Part shown: one piece after another, positions 45,171 to 54,312 of the stretch
Position numbering within the stretch: position 1 is the first letter of the stretch
Layout: each line of letters opens with the position of its first letter
Origin: Aureimonas sp. SA4125
GTDB taxonomy: Bacteria; Pseudomonadota; Alphaproteobacteria; Rhizobiales; Rhizobiaceae
Assembly: GCF_019973775.1 (NCBI RefSeq)
Contig: NZ_AP025032.1
Coordinates: 4,120,001-4,184,000 of the forward strand
Reading direction: 5' to 3'
DNA: 64,000 bases
Position numbers and translations under genes: made by a program
The notes under the pieces: model-generated
Database searches by the model: none
What the model saw: only the letters and a program-made list of their open reading frames with translations
What the model was told of the DNA's origin: nothing

Positions 45171-46490
45171 ATGTCCATCAACCGCAGAAAACTTCTGACC
45201 ACCTCGGCAGGCCTTCTGGCCGCCGGTGCCTTCACCGGCCCGTTCGGCGTCGGCCGCGCCTTCGCGCAGGCGGCGGGTCCGACCTATACACCGGAAGCCG
45301 GCGCAAGCCTGCGCCTCCTGCGCTGGGCTCCCTTCGTGCCGGCGGAAGAGGAAGCCTGGCTCGCCAACACCAAGAAGTTCATGGAGGCGACCGGCGTCGA
45401 AGTGCGCGTCGACAAGGAGAGCTGGGAGGACGTGCGCCCGAAGGCCGCCGTCGCCGCCAATGTCGGCTCCGGCCCCGACATGGTGATGAGCTGGTTCGAC
45501 GATCCGCAGCAGTACCCCGACAAGCTTGTCGACCTCACCGAGCTCGGCACCTATCTCGGCGAGGCGAATGGCGGCTGGTATGCCGGTCTCGAGGCCTATG
45601 CCAAGCGTGACGGCAAGTTCATCGCGATGCCGCTCTGCGCCATCGGCAATGCCGTCGTCTACCGCGACAGCCACATGAAGGCCGCCGGATTCTCGGAATT
45701 CCCGAAGGACACCGCCGGCTTCCTCGAGCTCTGCAAAGCCCTCCAGGCCAAGGGCACCCCGGCTGGATTCCCGCACGGCAAGGCCGTCGGCGACGGCAAC
45801 AACTACGCCCATTGGCTGTTGTGGAGCCATGGCGGCAAGATGGTCGATGAATCAGGTGCCGTCACGATCAACAGCCCGGAGACGCTCGCCGCCGTCAACT
45901 ACGCGATCGAGCTCTACAAGACCTTCATCCCCGGCACCGAGAGCTGGCAGGACGTGAACAACAACCGCGCTTTCCTCGCCGGCCAGGTCTCGCTGACCGC
46001 CAATGGCGTCTCGGTCTACTACGCCGCCAAGAAGGATCCGGCGATGAAGGAGATCCTCGACGACATGCGCTCGGTCAACTTCCCGATCGGCCCGGTCGGC
46101 GAGAGCGTCGAGCTGCACCAGACCTCGACCCTCTCGGTCTTCGCCCACACCAAGTTCCCGGAGGCGGCCAAGGCCTACATCAAGTTCATGTACGAGGCGG
46201 ACAACATGAACGCCTGGATCCAGGGTGCCAGCGCCTATTGCTGCCAGCCACTGAAGGCCTTCGAGAGCAATCCGGTCTGGACCGCCGACCCGTTCCACGC
46301 GCCCTATGCGCGGGCCTCCGAGACGCTGCGTCCGAATGGCTATGCCGGCCCGCTCGGTGCCGCCTCGGCCGGCACCATGGCCGACTACGTCCTCGTCGAC
46401 ATGTTCGCCGAAGCCGTGACTGGCCAGTCCTCGGCGGAGGATGCGATCACCAACGCCGAGCGCCGCGCCAACCGGTACTACCGGGTCTAG
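45171..46490 (+). CDS. sugar ABC transporter substrate-binding protein, Tat-exported
   Basis: 439 residues. The N-terminus MSINRRKLLTTSAGLLAAGA is a twin-arginine-like signal. The mature protein is a family 1 solute-binding protein: LRLLRWAPFVPAEEEAWL, GPDMVMSWFDDPQQYPDKLVDL, FPIGPVGESVELHQTSTLSVF. GGAGGAGA precedes the ATG. It delivers ligand to the two permeases. Given the adjacent tetronate catabolic operon, a tetronic acid or its sugar precursor is the likely cargo, but this is inferred from position. Confidence 0.93.
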   Translation: MSINRRKLLTTSAGLLAAGAFTGPFGVGRAFAQAAGPTYTPEAGASLRLLRWAPFVPAEEEAWLANTKKFMEATGVEVRVDKESWEDVRPKAAVAANVGSGPDMVMSWFDDPQQYPDKLVDLTELGTYLGEANGGWYAGLEAYAKRDGKFIAMPLCAIGNAVVYRDSHMKAAGFSEFPKDTAGFLELCKALQAKGTPAGFPHGKAVGDGNNYAHWLLWSHGGKMVDESGAVTINSPETLAAVNYAIELYKTFIPGTESWQDVNNNRAFLAGQVSLTANGVSVYYAAKKDPAMKEILDDMRSVNFPIGPVGESVELHQTSTLSVFAHTKFPEAAKAYIKFMYEADNMNAWIQGASAYCCQPLKAFESNPVWTADPFHAPYARASETLRPNGYAGPLGAASAGTMADYVLVDMFAEAVTGQSSAEDAITNAERRANRYYRV

Positions 46491-46526
46491 CTGTCTCCAG
46501 CGGGCAAAGGGATGGTGCCCTTCGGC

Positions 46527-46672
46527 ACCCCCCTCTGCCCTGCCGGGCATCTCCCCCTCAAGGGAGGAGATCGGCTGATCTGAAAAGCACGCGGTCCGGA
46601 ATTTTGCGGACATGGTGACGGGACTGATCTCCCCCCCTCGAGGGGGAGATGGCCGGCAGGCCAGAGGGGGGC
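46527..46672. repeat. intergenic inverted repeat, family C copy 1
   Basis: Left arm CCCCCCTCTGCCCTGCCGGGCATCTCCCCCTC region (46527-46575) and right arm GATCTCC through GGGGGAGATGGCCGGCAGGCCAGAGGGGGG (46625-46672) are inverse of one another. A second copy with the same arms is at 53176-53332. Neither arm is coding. Confidence 0.75.
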
Positions 46673-46767
46673 GCACGCCGCAACGGGTGATCCCTCCTTT
46701 CGATACGAGGCGACGGCGCCGTCCACCGGTGCAAGCCGTAAATCCTCCGGGAGAGGGAACAAGACCG

Positions 46768-47712
46768 ATGTCCACCACCACGATCAAGCGGGCCGAGCCG
46801 CAGAAGGCCTCGGCCTTCGAACGCCTGGCGCAAAGTCGCAACGGGCTCGGTTTCCTGTTCATGCTCCCGGCGGCGCTCTTCCTCCTGGTCTTCCTGACCT
46901 ATCCGCTCGGCCTCGGCGTCTGGCTCGGTTTCACCGACGCCAAGATCGGCCGGCCCGGCATCTTCATCGGCCTCGAGAACTACCAGTTCCTGATGGGCGA
47001 CCGGATCTTCTGGCTCTCGGTGTTCAACACCGTTCTCTACACCACCGTCGCCTCGGTGCTGAAATTCGTGCTCGGCCTCTGGCTGGCGCTGATCCTCAAC
47101 GAGCACCTGCCCTACAAGTCCTTCTTCCGCGCCATCATCCTCCTGCCCTGGGTGGTCCCGACCGTGTTGTCGGCGCTGGCCTTCTGGTGGATGTTCGACG
47201 CGCAGTTCTCGATCATCTCCTGGATCCTGATGGAGATCGGGCTGATCAACGCACCGATCAACTTCCTCGGCGATCCGACGAATGCGAGGGCCTCGGTGAT
47301 CGCCGCCAATGTCTGGCGCGGCATTCCCTTCGTCGCGATCTCGCTCCTCGCCGGCCTGCAGACCATTCCGGCCTCCCTGCACGAGGCGGCAGCGCTCGAC
47401 GGCGCGACGTCCTGGCAGCGTTTCCGCAATGTCACGCTGCCGCTGCTCACCCCGATCATCGCCGTCGTGATGACCTTCTCGGTGCTCTTCACCTTCACCG
47501 ATTTCCAGCTGATCTACGTCCTCACCAAGGGCGGCCCGGTCAACGCCACGCATCTCATGGCCACGCTCTCCTTCCAGCGCGGCATCTCCGGCGGCCAGCT
47601 CGGCGAGGGCGCCGCGATCGCCGTCGCGATGATCCCGTTCCTCCTCGCCGCGATCCTGTTCAGCTTCTTCGGCCTGCAGCGCCGCAAGTGGCAGCAGGGC
47701 GGATCGGACTAA
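46768..47712 (+). CDS. sugar ABC transporter permease (MalF/UgpA type)
   Basis: 314 residues with six membrane segments, starting with LGFLFMLPAALFLLVFLTYPLGLGVWLGF. The EAA loop that contacts the ATPase reads LHEAAALDGATSWQRFRNVTLPLL. The N-terminal 30 residues are cytoplasmic. Forms the translocation pore with the next gene. ATG at 46768 is chosen over the open frame extending through the inverted repeat; GGGAGAGGGAA precedes it. Confidence 0.94.
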   Translation: MSTTTIKRAEPQKASAFERLAQSRNGLGFLFMLPAALFLLVFLTYPLGLGVWLGFTDAKIGRPGIFIGLENYQFLMGDRIFWLSVFNTVLYTTVASVLKFVLGLWLALILNEHLPYKSFFRAIILLPWVVPTVLSALAFWWMFDAQFSIISWILMEIGLINAPINFLGDPTNARASVIAANVWRGIPFVAISLLAGLQTIPASLHEAAALDGATSWQRFRNVTLPLLTPIIAVVMTFSVLFTFTDFQLIYVLTKGGPVNATHLMATLSFQRGISGGQLGEGAAIAVAMIPFLLAAILFSFFGLQRRKWQQGGSD

Positions 47713-47722
47713 GGAAAAGACA

Positions 47723-48619
47723 ATGAGCCAGACCCAACCCGAAGCCGGCCACCTCACCGACGACGTCGTCGGCATGTCGCAGTACAATACGCTGCCGCGG
47801 CGCATCCTCGTCATCTACCTGCCGCTGGCGATGTTCTGCTTCGTCCTGTTGTTCCCGTTCTACTGGATGGCGATCACCGCGGTGAAGCCGAACGACCAGC
47901 TGACGAACTACTCGGAATACAGCCCGTTCTGGGTAGTCAGGCCGACGCTCGACCACATCAAGTATCTCCTGTTCGAGACCTCCTATCCCGGCTGGCTGTG
48001 GAACACGACGCTGGTCGCGGTCTGCTCGACGGTGATCGCGCTCGCGGCCTCGGTGTTTGCCGCCTATTCGATCGAGCGCGTGCGCTTCACCGGCGCCCGC
48101 GTCGCCGGCCTCCTCGTCTTCCTCGCCTACCTGATCCCGCCCTCGATCCTCTTCATCCCGCTCGCCTTTATCGTCTTCCAGGTCGGCATCTTCGATTCCA
48201 AGCTGGCGCTGATCCTGACCTATCCGACCTTCCTCATCCCGTTCTGCACCTGGCTGCTGATGGGCTATTTCCGCTCGATCCCCTTCGAGCTCGAGGAAAG
48301 CGCCCTCGTCGACGGCGCGACGCGCTGGCAGATCCTGACGAAAGTCATCCTCCCGCTTGCCGTCCCCGGCCTGATCTCCGCCGGCATCTTCGCCTTCACG
48401 CTGGCCTGGAACGAGTTCATCTACGCCCTCACCTTCATCCAGTCCTCCGAGAACAAGACGCTCCCCGTCGGCGTCCTGACGGAGCTCGTGCGCGGCGACG
48501 TCTACGAATGGGGCTCGCTGATGGCCGGCGCGCTGCTCGGCTCGCTGCCGGTGGTGATTTTGTACTCGTTCTTCGTCGATTATTACGTGTCGTCGATGAC
48601 GGGCGCGGTGAAGGAGTAG
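47723..48619 (+). CDS. sugar ABC transporter permease (MalG/UgpE type)
   Basis: 298 residues with six membrane segments (for example LPLAMFCFVLLFPFYWMAITAV). The EAA loop is ELEESALVDGATRWQILTKVILPLAVPG. It pairs with the preceding permease, 10 bases upstream. It completes an ATPase-binding protein-permease-permease transporter encoded directly after the tetronate operon. Confidence 0.94.
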   Translation: MSQTQPEAGHLTDDVVGMSQYNTLPRRILVIYLPLAMFCFVLLFPFYWMAITAVKPNDQLTNYSEYSPFWVVRPTLDHIKYLLFETSYPGWLWNTTLVAVCSTVIALAASVFAAYSIERVRFTGARVAGLLVFLAYLIPPSILFIPLAFIVFQVGIFDSKLALILTYPTFLIPFCTWLLMGYFRSIPFELEESALVDGATRWQILTKVILPLAVPGLISAGIFAFTLAWNEFIYALTFIQSSENKTLPVGVLTELVRGDVYEWGSLMAGALLGSLPVVILYSFFVDYYVSSMTGAVKE

Positions 48620-49026
48620 GCGGGAGACGGTAGTCGCGCCGTGACGGGGCCGCTCCCTGTCGCGACGGGATCGCACGGAGGGCAGGCAATCTTGCGCAAT
48701 GCGCCCGAGCTTCGTCATCCCGGCCTTGAGCCGGGATCCATGCCAAACCGTCGAACAAGTGGGGTAACGGTGGACATTCCCACCGTCCTGATCCGGACCG
48801 AAGCGGAAACGCAGAGGCATGGATTCCGGCTCAAGGCCGGGAAGACGATGCGGCGGGTGGCACGAAGTGACAAGATTGCAACCGAGGCACCATCAAGCCT
48901 CACCACCGTTATACGGCACCGTCCCACGCTGATAGGCGCACTGCCCGCCTGAAACCGACCGCTCGTGCAGATCGGTCGGTAACTGGAAGCCATCCTCTCA
49001 CCTGCAATTCTGCATCGACCTTCGCT
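48620..49026. repeat. intergenic region with inverted repeat, family B copy 2
   Basis: No gene is supported. At 48712-48744 the arm CGTCATCCC, CCGGGATCCATGCC appears, and its inverse GGCATGGATTCCGG, GGGAAGACGATG at 48817-48850. Each arm also contains its own small hairpin (CCGGC/GCCGG). The design matches the repeat at 24299-24447. Confidence 0.65.
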
Positions 49027-49392
49027 TCAACCTGGCTCGGCGCCGATAACGATCTCGTCGGCCTCGTTCGGATCATTGAGCCAGATCGAGAGCCGGGTCC
49101 GATCGCTGCTGACCGGCAGGGTCATGACCGGTTCCCCCGCCACGAGGGTGATCGTCACCCGGCGGTTCGCGGTGCGGATGGCATGGTTGAGGTCGGGCCG
49201 GAGCGCCAGGGCAACCTCGCCGAGGAGACCCAAGGTCACGCGGCAGCGGCCTTCCTGTTCATGCTTAGCTCTGATGCTGACGCCCCACTCGTTGAAACTG
49301 AACGCGGCATCACGGTATTCCGGGATCGTCGTTTTTCCAGCGTCGTGGATAAACAGCATGCCGTTTTCTAGATCCAGCGTTCTCCGTGTCAT
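49027..49392 (-). CDS. probable immunity protein of the HNH toxin
   Basis: 121 residues, beta-rich and without cysteine pair or signal peptide: TLDLENGMLFIHDAG, AFSFNEWGVSIRAKHE, RRVTITLVAGEPVM and LSIWLNDPNEADEIVIG. I do not recognise a named family. It begins one base after the stop of the toxin gene on the same strand, the usual place of an immunity gene in polymorphic toxin pairs. ATG at 49392 is chosen, since longer frames would run through the toxin. Role is inferred from position. Confidence 0.6.
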   Translation of the reverse strand: MTRRTLDLENGMLFIHDAGKTTIPEYRDAAFSFNEWGVSIRAKHEQEGRCRVTLGLLGEVALALRPDLNHAIRTANRRVTITLVAGEPVMTLPVSSDRTRLSIWLNDPNEADEIVIGAEPG

Positions 49393-49393
49393 C

Positions 49394-50128
49394 TCACTTC
49401 TCCTTCTTCGACCGAACAGCACTCCCCTGACGCCCATTGCAGTTTTGGCACTGAGGGAACAGCCGCTGAGATCCGACTGGACTCCTCCATCGGGTGGGCA
49501 ATTGATGATCCTTGAAGAAGTTGCGGCTTGCCAAGCCTGAATCTTTTGATCCGCAGGTGTGGCATCCGGTTTCGCGACCGATCCGATTAATTTCCTCGAC
49601 CTCACGCTTTGTATAGCTCCGACTTGGGCTGCGCGCCGGAATGGATTCGCCTGCAAAGCGGCCAGGCCCAATGCCGTTGCGCTGCAAATCGTAGAACCGC
49701 GCCTCGGCCTCCCGGGCCTGCGCAGCATTGGAGAGAATTTCGCCTCGAATGGTCTCCGTCAAGCTTGGAGTGGGTTTCCAGGCCGGATCAACTGCGCGGA
49801 CGCGGCGCAAGGCAAGGTCGAGCATCAGCCGGCTTGCGGCGAGTTCTGCGGCCTCGGCCGGCGTCGGCTGAGTGACGCGGTTGCCGCCACCCGTCCGCCG
49901 CGGGCCCGAGCCACTTGGCGCTCGACCGGACTGGGCGATCCGCACGAGCTCCTCTGTCCACTGCCCGCCGCCGGTCTGACCCTTGGGGAGGCGCAGTTGG
50001 CTTGGATTGTAGCCGTACTTTAGAGCGCGGACGAGCTTTCGCGACACCAGCGATAAACGCAGGCTGGCGACACGTTCGTGCAGAGCGACCAGGCTTGGCA
50101 GCGTATCCAGAAAGTGTCCTGTCCGCAT
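49394..50128 (-). CDS. orphan polymorphic toxin with C-terminal HNH-type nuclease domain
   Basis: 244 residues. The N-terminal part contains LRLPKGQTGGGQWTEE (44-60), a Gly-rich segment seen before toxin domains in many alphaproteobacterial phage-like or polymorphic toxins. The C-terminal domain (from about 170) carries CHTC (189-192), KDHQLP with His208, and CQNC (227-230), a treble-clef HNH pattern. There is no Sec signal and no secretion gene nearby, so export route is unknown. Start at 50128 has GGAGG upstream. The next gene is a plausible immunity protein. Confidence 0.72.
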   Translation of the reverse strand: MRTGHFLDTLPSLVALHERVASLRLSLVSRKLVRALKYGYNPSQLRLPKGQTGGGQWTEELVRIAQSGRAPSGSGPRRTGGGNRVTQPTPAEAAELAASRLMLDLALRRVRAVDPAWKPTPSLTETIRGEILSNAAQAREAEARFYDLQRNGIGPGRFAGESIPARSPSRSYTKREVEEINRIGRETGCHTCGSKDSGLASRNFFKDHQLPTRWRSPVGSQRLFPQCQNCNGRQGSAVRSKKEK

Positions 50129-50250
50129 GCTGTCCTCCGCTTCCCACCCCAAGAGGATACGGCGAGGCCAGACTGACGCGGATAAGTTTTACGGATTATT
50201 TTCCTATATATCGACCAGGGACCTTCGACGCTTGGCTGAGTAGCGGAGTG

Positions 50251-51141
50251 TCACAGGTCTCCCGTCAGACCCGCCTTCACCCGCGCCTTCCGATTCTCCC
50301 GCCACCAGATGTACAGCCCGCTGCCGATCAGCACCGCCGTGCCGAGCACCGTCGTCAGGCGCAAATGATCGCCGAAATACAGGACGCTCAGCGCCGTGGA
50401 CGCCAGCACCTGGCTGTAGAGGAAGGGCGACAGCAACGAGGCGGGGGCGTGGCGGAAGGCGCTGACGAGGCTGAAATGGCCGATCGAGCCGACGAAGCCG
50501 ATCAGCACCATCAGCCCGAAGGTCGGCAGCGACGGCGTCACCCAGACCGGGATGACGAGGAAGGTGAGGATCACCGTGCCGACCGCGGTGGTGTTGAACT
50601 GCGTCGCCGGCGCCTCGTCGCTGCCGGCGAGCTGGCGCGTCAGAAGCATGTAGAGTGCGTTGACGAGGGCCGCGGCGAGCGGCAGCAGCAGATAGGGGTC
50701 GGTGCCGGAGGCGCCCGGCCGGACGATCAACATCACCCCGCAGAAGCCCGCGACCACCGCCGCGATGCGGTGGATGCCGACTTTCTCCTTCAGGAAAATC
50801 ACCGACAGGATGGTGATGATGATCGGCGAGAAGAACATCACCGACGTCGCGTCGGCGAGCGGCACGTGCACCAGCCCGAAATACATGAGCAGCGTCGCCG
50901 CGAGCAGCATGCCGCCGCGGACGAACTGCAGTACCGGCCGCTTCGTCTTCAGAAAGCGCGTGCCGCTGGTGCGGTAGAGATAGCCCGTCATCAAAAGCGT
51001 CTGGAAGAAGTAGCGGCCCCAGACGATCTCCAGCACCGGCAGGACGGTGGTCAGTTGCTTGCCGATGGTGTCCATGGTGGAGAAGACGACGCCGGCAAGG
51101 ACCGTCATGAGAATGCCGGCCAGAAGATTGCTGCTGTTCAC
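50251..51141 (-). CDS. EamA-family (DMT) transporter
   Basis: 296 residues with ten hydrophobic segments in two EamA repeats: ILMTVLAGVVFSTMDTIGKQL begins the first; LLPLAAALVNALYMLLTRQLAG the second. C-terminus ends in a basic cytoplasmic tail (WWRENRKARVKA). Drug/metabolite transporters of this class export or import amino acids, nucleosides or similar small molecules; substrate cannot be told. It follows the amide operon on the same strand after a 200-base gap and is probably separate. Confidence 0.9.
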   Translation of the reverse strand: MNSSNLLAGILMTVLAGVVFSTMDTIGKQLTTVLPVLEIVWGRYFFQTLLMTGYLYRTSGTRFLKTKRPVLQFVRGGMLLAATLLMYFGLVHVPLADATSVMFFSPIIITILSVIFLKEKVGIHRIAAVVAGFCGVMLIVRPGASGTDPYLLLPLAAALVNALYMLLTRQLAGSDEAPATQFNTTAVGTVILTFLVIPVWVTPSLPTFGLMVLIGFVGSIGHFSLVSAFRHAPASLLSPFLYSQVLASTALSVLYFGDHLRLTTVLGTAVLIGSGLYIWWRENRKARVKAGLTGDL

Positions 51142-51341
51142 GGGGGATCTGCCTGATGGGGTCGAAAGGGCGAGTCGGCCTGTAGGCTTACGACCTTATC
51201 GCGCCGCCCTCGCGAGGGCGACAGCCGATGCGGCATTTGATCCCCCAGCATGATTTCCACTGGATGCCTTTTTCGATCCTGCTGAGCGCCGGCTTGGCGC
51301 GCCGGAAGAGCGCCGACGCGTTTGCCTCCCGCGCCTCCCCG

Positions 51342-53156
51342 TCAGGCCGCCACCATGTGCCCGCCACCGACATCCTCGAGCACGAGGCGAACCGGCGGAT
51401 CGCCGACGCGGCGCACCGGGCTCGGGATCTCGCCGTCCATGCGCGCCAAGCCCGCCAGTTGTCGGCGCGTCGGATCGGGCTGCGGCACCGCCGCGATGAG
51501 CCGGCGGGTATAGGCATGGCGCGGGTCGCCAAAGACCTGGTCGCGGGTGCCGCGCTCGACGATCTGGCCAAGATACATCACCGCGACATGGGTCGAGATA
51601 TTCTCGACCACGGCCATGTCGTGCGAGATGAAGAGATAGGCGATCCCGAACTCGGCCTGCAGCTCGCGCAGGAGGTCGAGCACCCGGGCCTGCACCGAGA
51701 CGTCGAGCGCGGAAACGCTCTCGTCGGCGATGATGAGCTTTGGTCGCAGCGCCAAGGCGCGGGCGATGCAGATGCGCTGGCGCTGGCCGCCGGAGAACTC
51801 GTGCGGATAGCGGCTGGTCTGGTCGGGCGAGAGGCCGACGCGGCGAAAGAGCTCGGCGGTGCGCTCGCGCCGCTCGGCCTTGTCGCCGATGCCGTGGATG
51901 ACCAGCGGCTCGGCGACGAGATCGCCGACGGTCATGCGCGGATCGAGCGAGGCGAAGGGATCCTGGAAGATCATCTGGACGTCACGGCGCATCGCCTTGC
52001 GCCCCTTGGCGTCGAGCCCGCCCATGTTGCGGCCGCCGACGACGATGTCGCCCTCGTAGGGCACGAGCCCCGCCAGCGCCTTCGCCGTCGTCGACTTGCC
52101 GCAGCCCGATTCTCCGACGAGGGAATAGGTCTCGTTGGCGCCGATCGCGAGGCTGACGCCGGCCACCGCGTGCACCTGCCGCTGCACCCGGCCGAACAGG
52201 CCGCCGGTGAGGTCGAAGCGCACGGTGAGGTCGTTCAGCATCGCCACAGGCGAAAGCGCCGTGGCAGGCGCAGCCGAATTGGCCGTCCCAAGCGTCGCCT
52301 GACGCCCGGCGCCTGCGCCCATGCGCGGCACGGCCGCGAGAAGCGCCTGCGTATAGGGATGTGTGGGCGCGGCAAACAGCGATTTGACCGCCCCCTCCTC
52401 CACCACCTGTCCCTGGCGCATCACGACGACGCGGTCGGCCATCTCGGCAACGACGCCCATGTCATGGGTGATGAGGATGATGGCGGTGCCGAATGTCTGC
52501 TGCAACTCCTTGAGGAGCCCGAGCACCTGCGCCTGTACCGTCACGTCGAGTGCCGTCGTCGGCTCGTCGGCGATGAGGACGTCGGGCTCGAGCGCCAGGG
52601 CCATCGCGATCATGACGCGTTGGCGCATGCCGCCGGAGAGTTCGTGCGGATGCTGCGACAGGCGCGCCGCGGCATCGGGAATGCGCACCGCCTCGAGCGC
52701 CGCGATCGCCTTTTCGCGCGCCTGCGCGGCGGAAACGTCGCGGTGCGCGCGGATCGCCTCGGTCAGCTGCCGGCCGATGGTCAGCACCGGGTTCAGCGAG
52801 GTCATCGGCTCCTGAAAGATCATTGCCACCCGGTCGCCGCGGATGTTTCGCAGGCCGCGTTCGTCGAGGGTGGCGAGATCGGTGTCGCCGAGCCGGATCG
52901 CGCCGCCGGCGATGCGCGCGGCGGGTTTTGGCAGAAGTCCCATGATGGCCAGCGCCGTCATCGACTTGCCCGAGCCGGATTCGCCGGCAATGCACAGCGT
53001 CTCGCCACGTGCGAGGGTGAAGGAGAGGTCGCTGACCACCGCCTTCGGCTCAGCGCTGCCGCCGACGGAAACGGTGAGGTTCTCGACGCGGAGGACCGCA
53101 TCGGATGTGATCTTGGAAGTTACAGCCTGACTTGGACGCGTGGTGCTGAGGATCAT
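51342..53156 (-). CDS. fused dipeptide/amide ABC transporter ATPase (DppD-DppF type)
   Basis: 604 residues with two complete ATPase cassettes. First: Walker A AGESGSGKSMTALA, signature LSGGMRQRVMIAMAL, Walker B VLIADEPTTALD. Second: Walker A VGESGCGKSTTAKAL, signature FSGGQRQRICIARAL, Walker B LIIADESVSALD. Each ends in the oligopeptide-transporter motif HPYTQALLAAVP or HAYTRRLIAAVP. It serves the permeases and binding protein upstream, as in GsiA-like fused forms. Separated from the formamidase gene by a long inverted repeat. Confidence 0.94.
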   Translation of the reverse strand: MILSTTRPSQAVTSKITSDAVLRVENLTVSVGGSAEPKAVVSDLSFTLARGETLCIAGESGSGKSMTALAIMGLLPKPAARIAGGAIRLGDTDLATLDERGLRNIRGDRVAMIFQEPMTSLNPVLTIGRQLTEAIRAHRDVSAAQAREKAIAALEAVRIPDAAARLSQHPHELSGGMRQRVMIAMALALEPDVLIADEPTTALDVTVQAQVLGLLKELQQTFGTAIILITHDMGVVAEMADRVVVMRQGQVVEEGAVKSLFAAPTHPYTQALLAAVPRMGAGAGRQATLGTANSAAPATALSPVAMLNDLTVRFDLTGGLFGRVQRQVHAVAGVSLAIGANETYSLVGESGCGKSTTAKALAGLVPYEGDIVVGGRNMGGLDAKGRKAMRRDVQMIFQDPFASLDPRMTVGDLVAEPLVIHGIGDKAERRERTAELFRRVGLSPDQTSRYPHEFSGGQRQRICIARALALRPKLIIADESVSALDVSVQARVLDLLRELQAEFGIAYLFISHDMAVVENISTHVAVMYLGQIVERGTRDQVFGDPRHAYTRRLIAAVPQPDPTRRQLAGLARMDGEIPSPVRRVGDPPVRLVLEDVGGGHMVAA

Positions 53157-53175
53157 GGCAGATGCGGGTGCGAGA

Positions 53176-53332
53176 CACCCCCCTCTGTCCTGCCGGACAT
53201 CTCCCCCTCAAGGGGGGAGATCGGCAGATCGATGGATGGTGCCTCTCGTCGCCACCGTTTCCAAGGCGCGAAGCCGTCCGAGCCCTTGATCTCCCCCCTT
53301 GAGGGGGAGATGCCCGGCAGGGCAGAGGGGGG
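53176..53332. repeat. intergenic inverted repeat, family C copy 2
   Basis: Left arm from ACCCCCCTCTGTCC to CTCCCCCTCAAGGG (53176-53218) and right arm from GATCTCCCCCC to GGCAGAGGGGGGG (53288-53332) are mutually inverse, as in the copy at 46527-46672. It sits inside the amide operon between formamidase and ATPase genes, and could reduce read-through into the ATPase. Confidence 0.75.
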
Positions 53333-53367
53333 GGCGACGGCGCCGCAGCCCCAGGCAAGACCTGCCC

Positions 53368-54312
53368 TCATTCGAAGACGCAGCGCGGGAAGTAGAACGA
53401 GACGACCCAGTTCGGCATGTCGACGATCTCGGAAATCCTGAGGTCGCCGCAGGCCGAGACGAGCATGTAGGCGTCGACCGGGTTCATGTTGTAGCGGGCG
53501 GCGAGCAGCTCGACCATGTCGGCGACGGCGCGCTTTGCCCCCTCCATCAGGTCGGTGCCGATCCCCGTCGTCACCTCGTAGCCCTTGGCGTCGAGGTGGC
53601 GCGTCACCGGCCCGGCCGTGGTGAAGCGCGGCATTTTGAGGTTCGCGCCCTTCACGAGGTCGAGCGTCAGGACCGTGTTCATCCGGCTTTCGATCGCCGT
53701 GCCGCAGACCTCGCCGTCGCCCTGGGCGGCATGCGTGTCGCCGACCGAGAACAGCGCGCCCGCGACCTCCACCGGCAGGTACAGCACTGTGCCGGCGGAG
53801 AGATCGCGGATGTCGAGATTGCCGCCGACGCGGCGCGGCGGCACGACGGAATGCAGGCCCGGCTCGGCCGGCGCGTTGCCGATCGTGCCGGCGAAGGGCT
53901 TCAGCGGCACATGCCCGTGCGCGCCGAAGGCCGCCGGCTCCATCGTCGCGGTATCGTAGTGCCAGAGCGTCAGCGCCGGCTCCTTGAAGTCGTCGGCGAG
54001 AAGCCCGAAGCCTGGAATGTTCGCCGTCCAGCCGAAGCCCGACGGCTTGAAGGCCTCGATCGTCACCTTCAGCGCGTCGCCGGGCTCGGCCCCCTCGACG
54101 AAGATCGGCCCGGAGACCGGGTTGATCCGGCCGAAGTCGAGCGTCGCGACATCGGCGGCGGTGGAGGCCGGGGTCAGCTGCCCGGCCGAGGCATCGTGGC
54201 ATTCGAACTCGATGGTCGAGCCGGGGGCGACGCGCGCCGCCGGCTCGAATGCGTTGTCCCAGCCGAAATGATGCTGCCGGCCGTGGATCGTGTAGTTGCA
54301 GTTACTGCACAT
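53368..54312 (-). CDS. acetamidase/formamidase family protein
   Basis: 314 residues starting MCSNCNYTIHGRQHHFGWDN, typical of the FmdA/AmdA family. Further blocks are INPVSGPIFVEGAEPGDALKV, FAGTIGNAPAEPG, HAAQGDGEVCGTAIES (metal/active-site region) and LVSACGDLRISEIVD. The enzyme hydrolyses formamide or short-chain amides to ammonia and the acid. It overlaps the binding-protein stop by 11 bases and lies in an operon headed by amide sensors, which supports an amide substrate. Confidence 0.9.
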   Translation of the reverse strand: MCSNCNYTIHGRQHHFGWDNAFEPAARVAPGSTIEFECHDASAGQLTPASTAADVATLDFGRINPVSGPIFVEGAEPGDALKVTIEAFKPSGFGWTANIPGFGLLADDFKEPALTLWHYDTATMEPAAFGAHGHVPLKPFAGTIGNAPAEPGLHSVVPPRRVGGNLDIRDLSAGTVLYLPVEVAGALFSVGDTHAAQGDGEVCGTAIESRMNTVLTLDLVKGANLKMPRFTTAGPVTRHLDAKGYEVTTGIGTDLMEGAKRAVADMVELLAARYNMNPVDAYMLVSACGDLRISEIVDMPNWVVSFYFPRCVFE

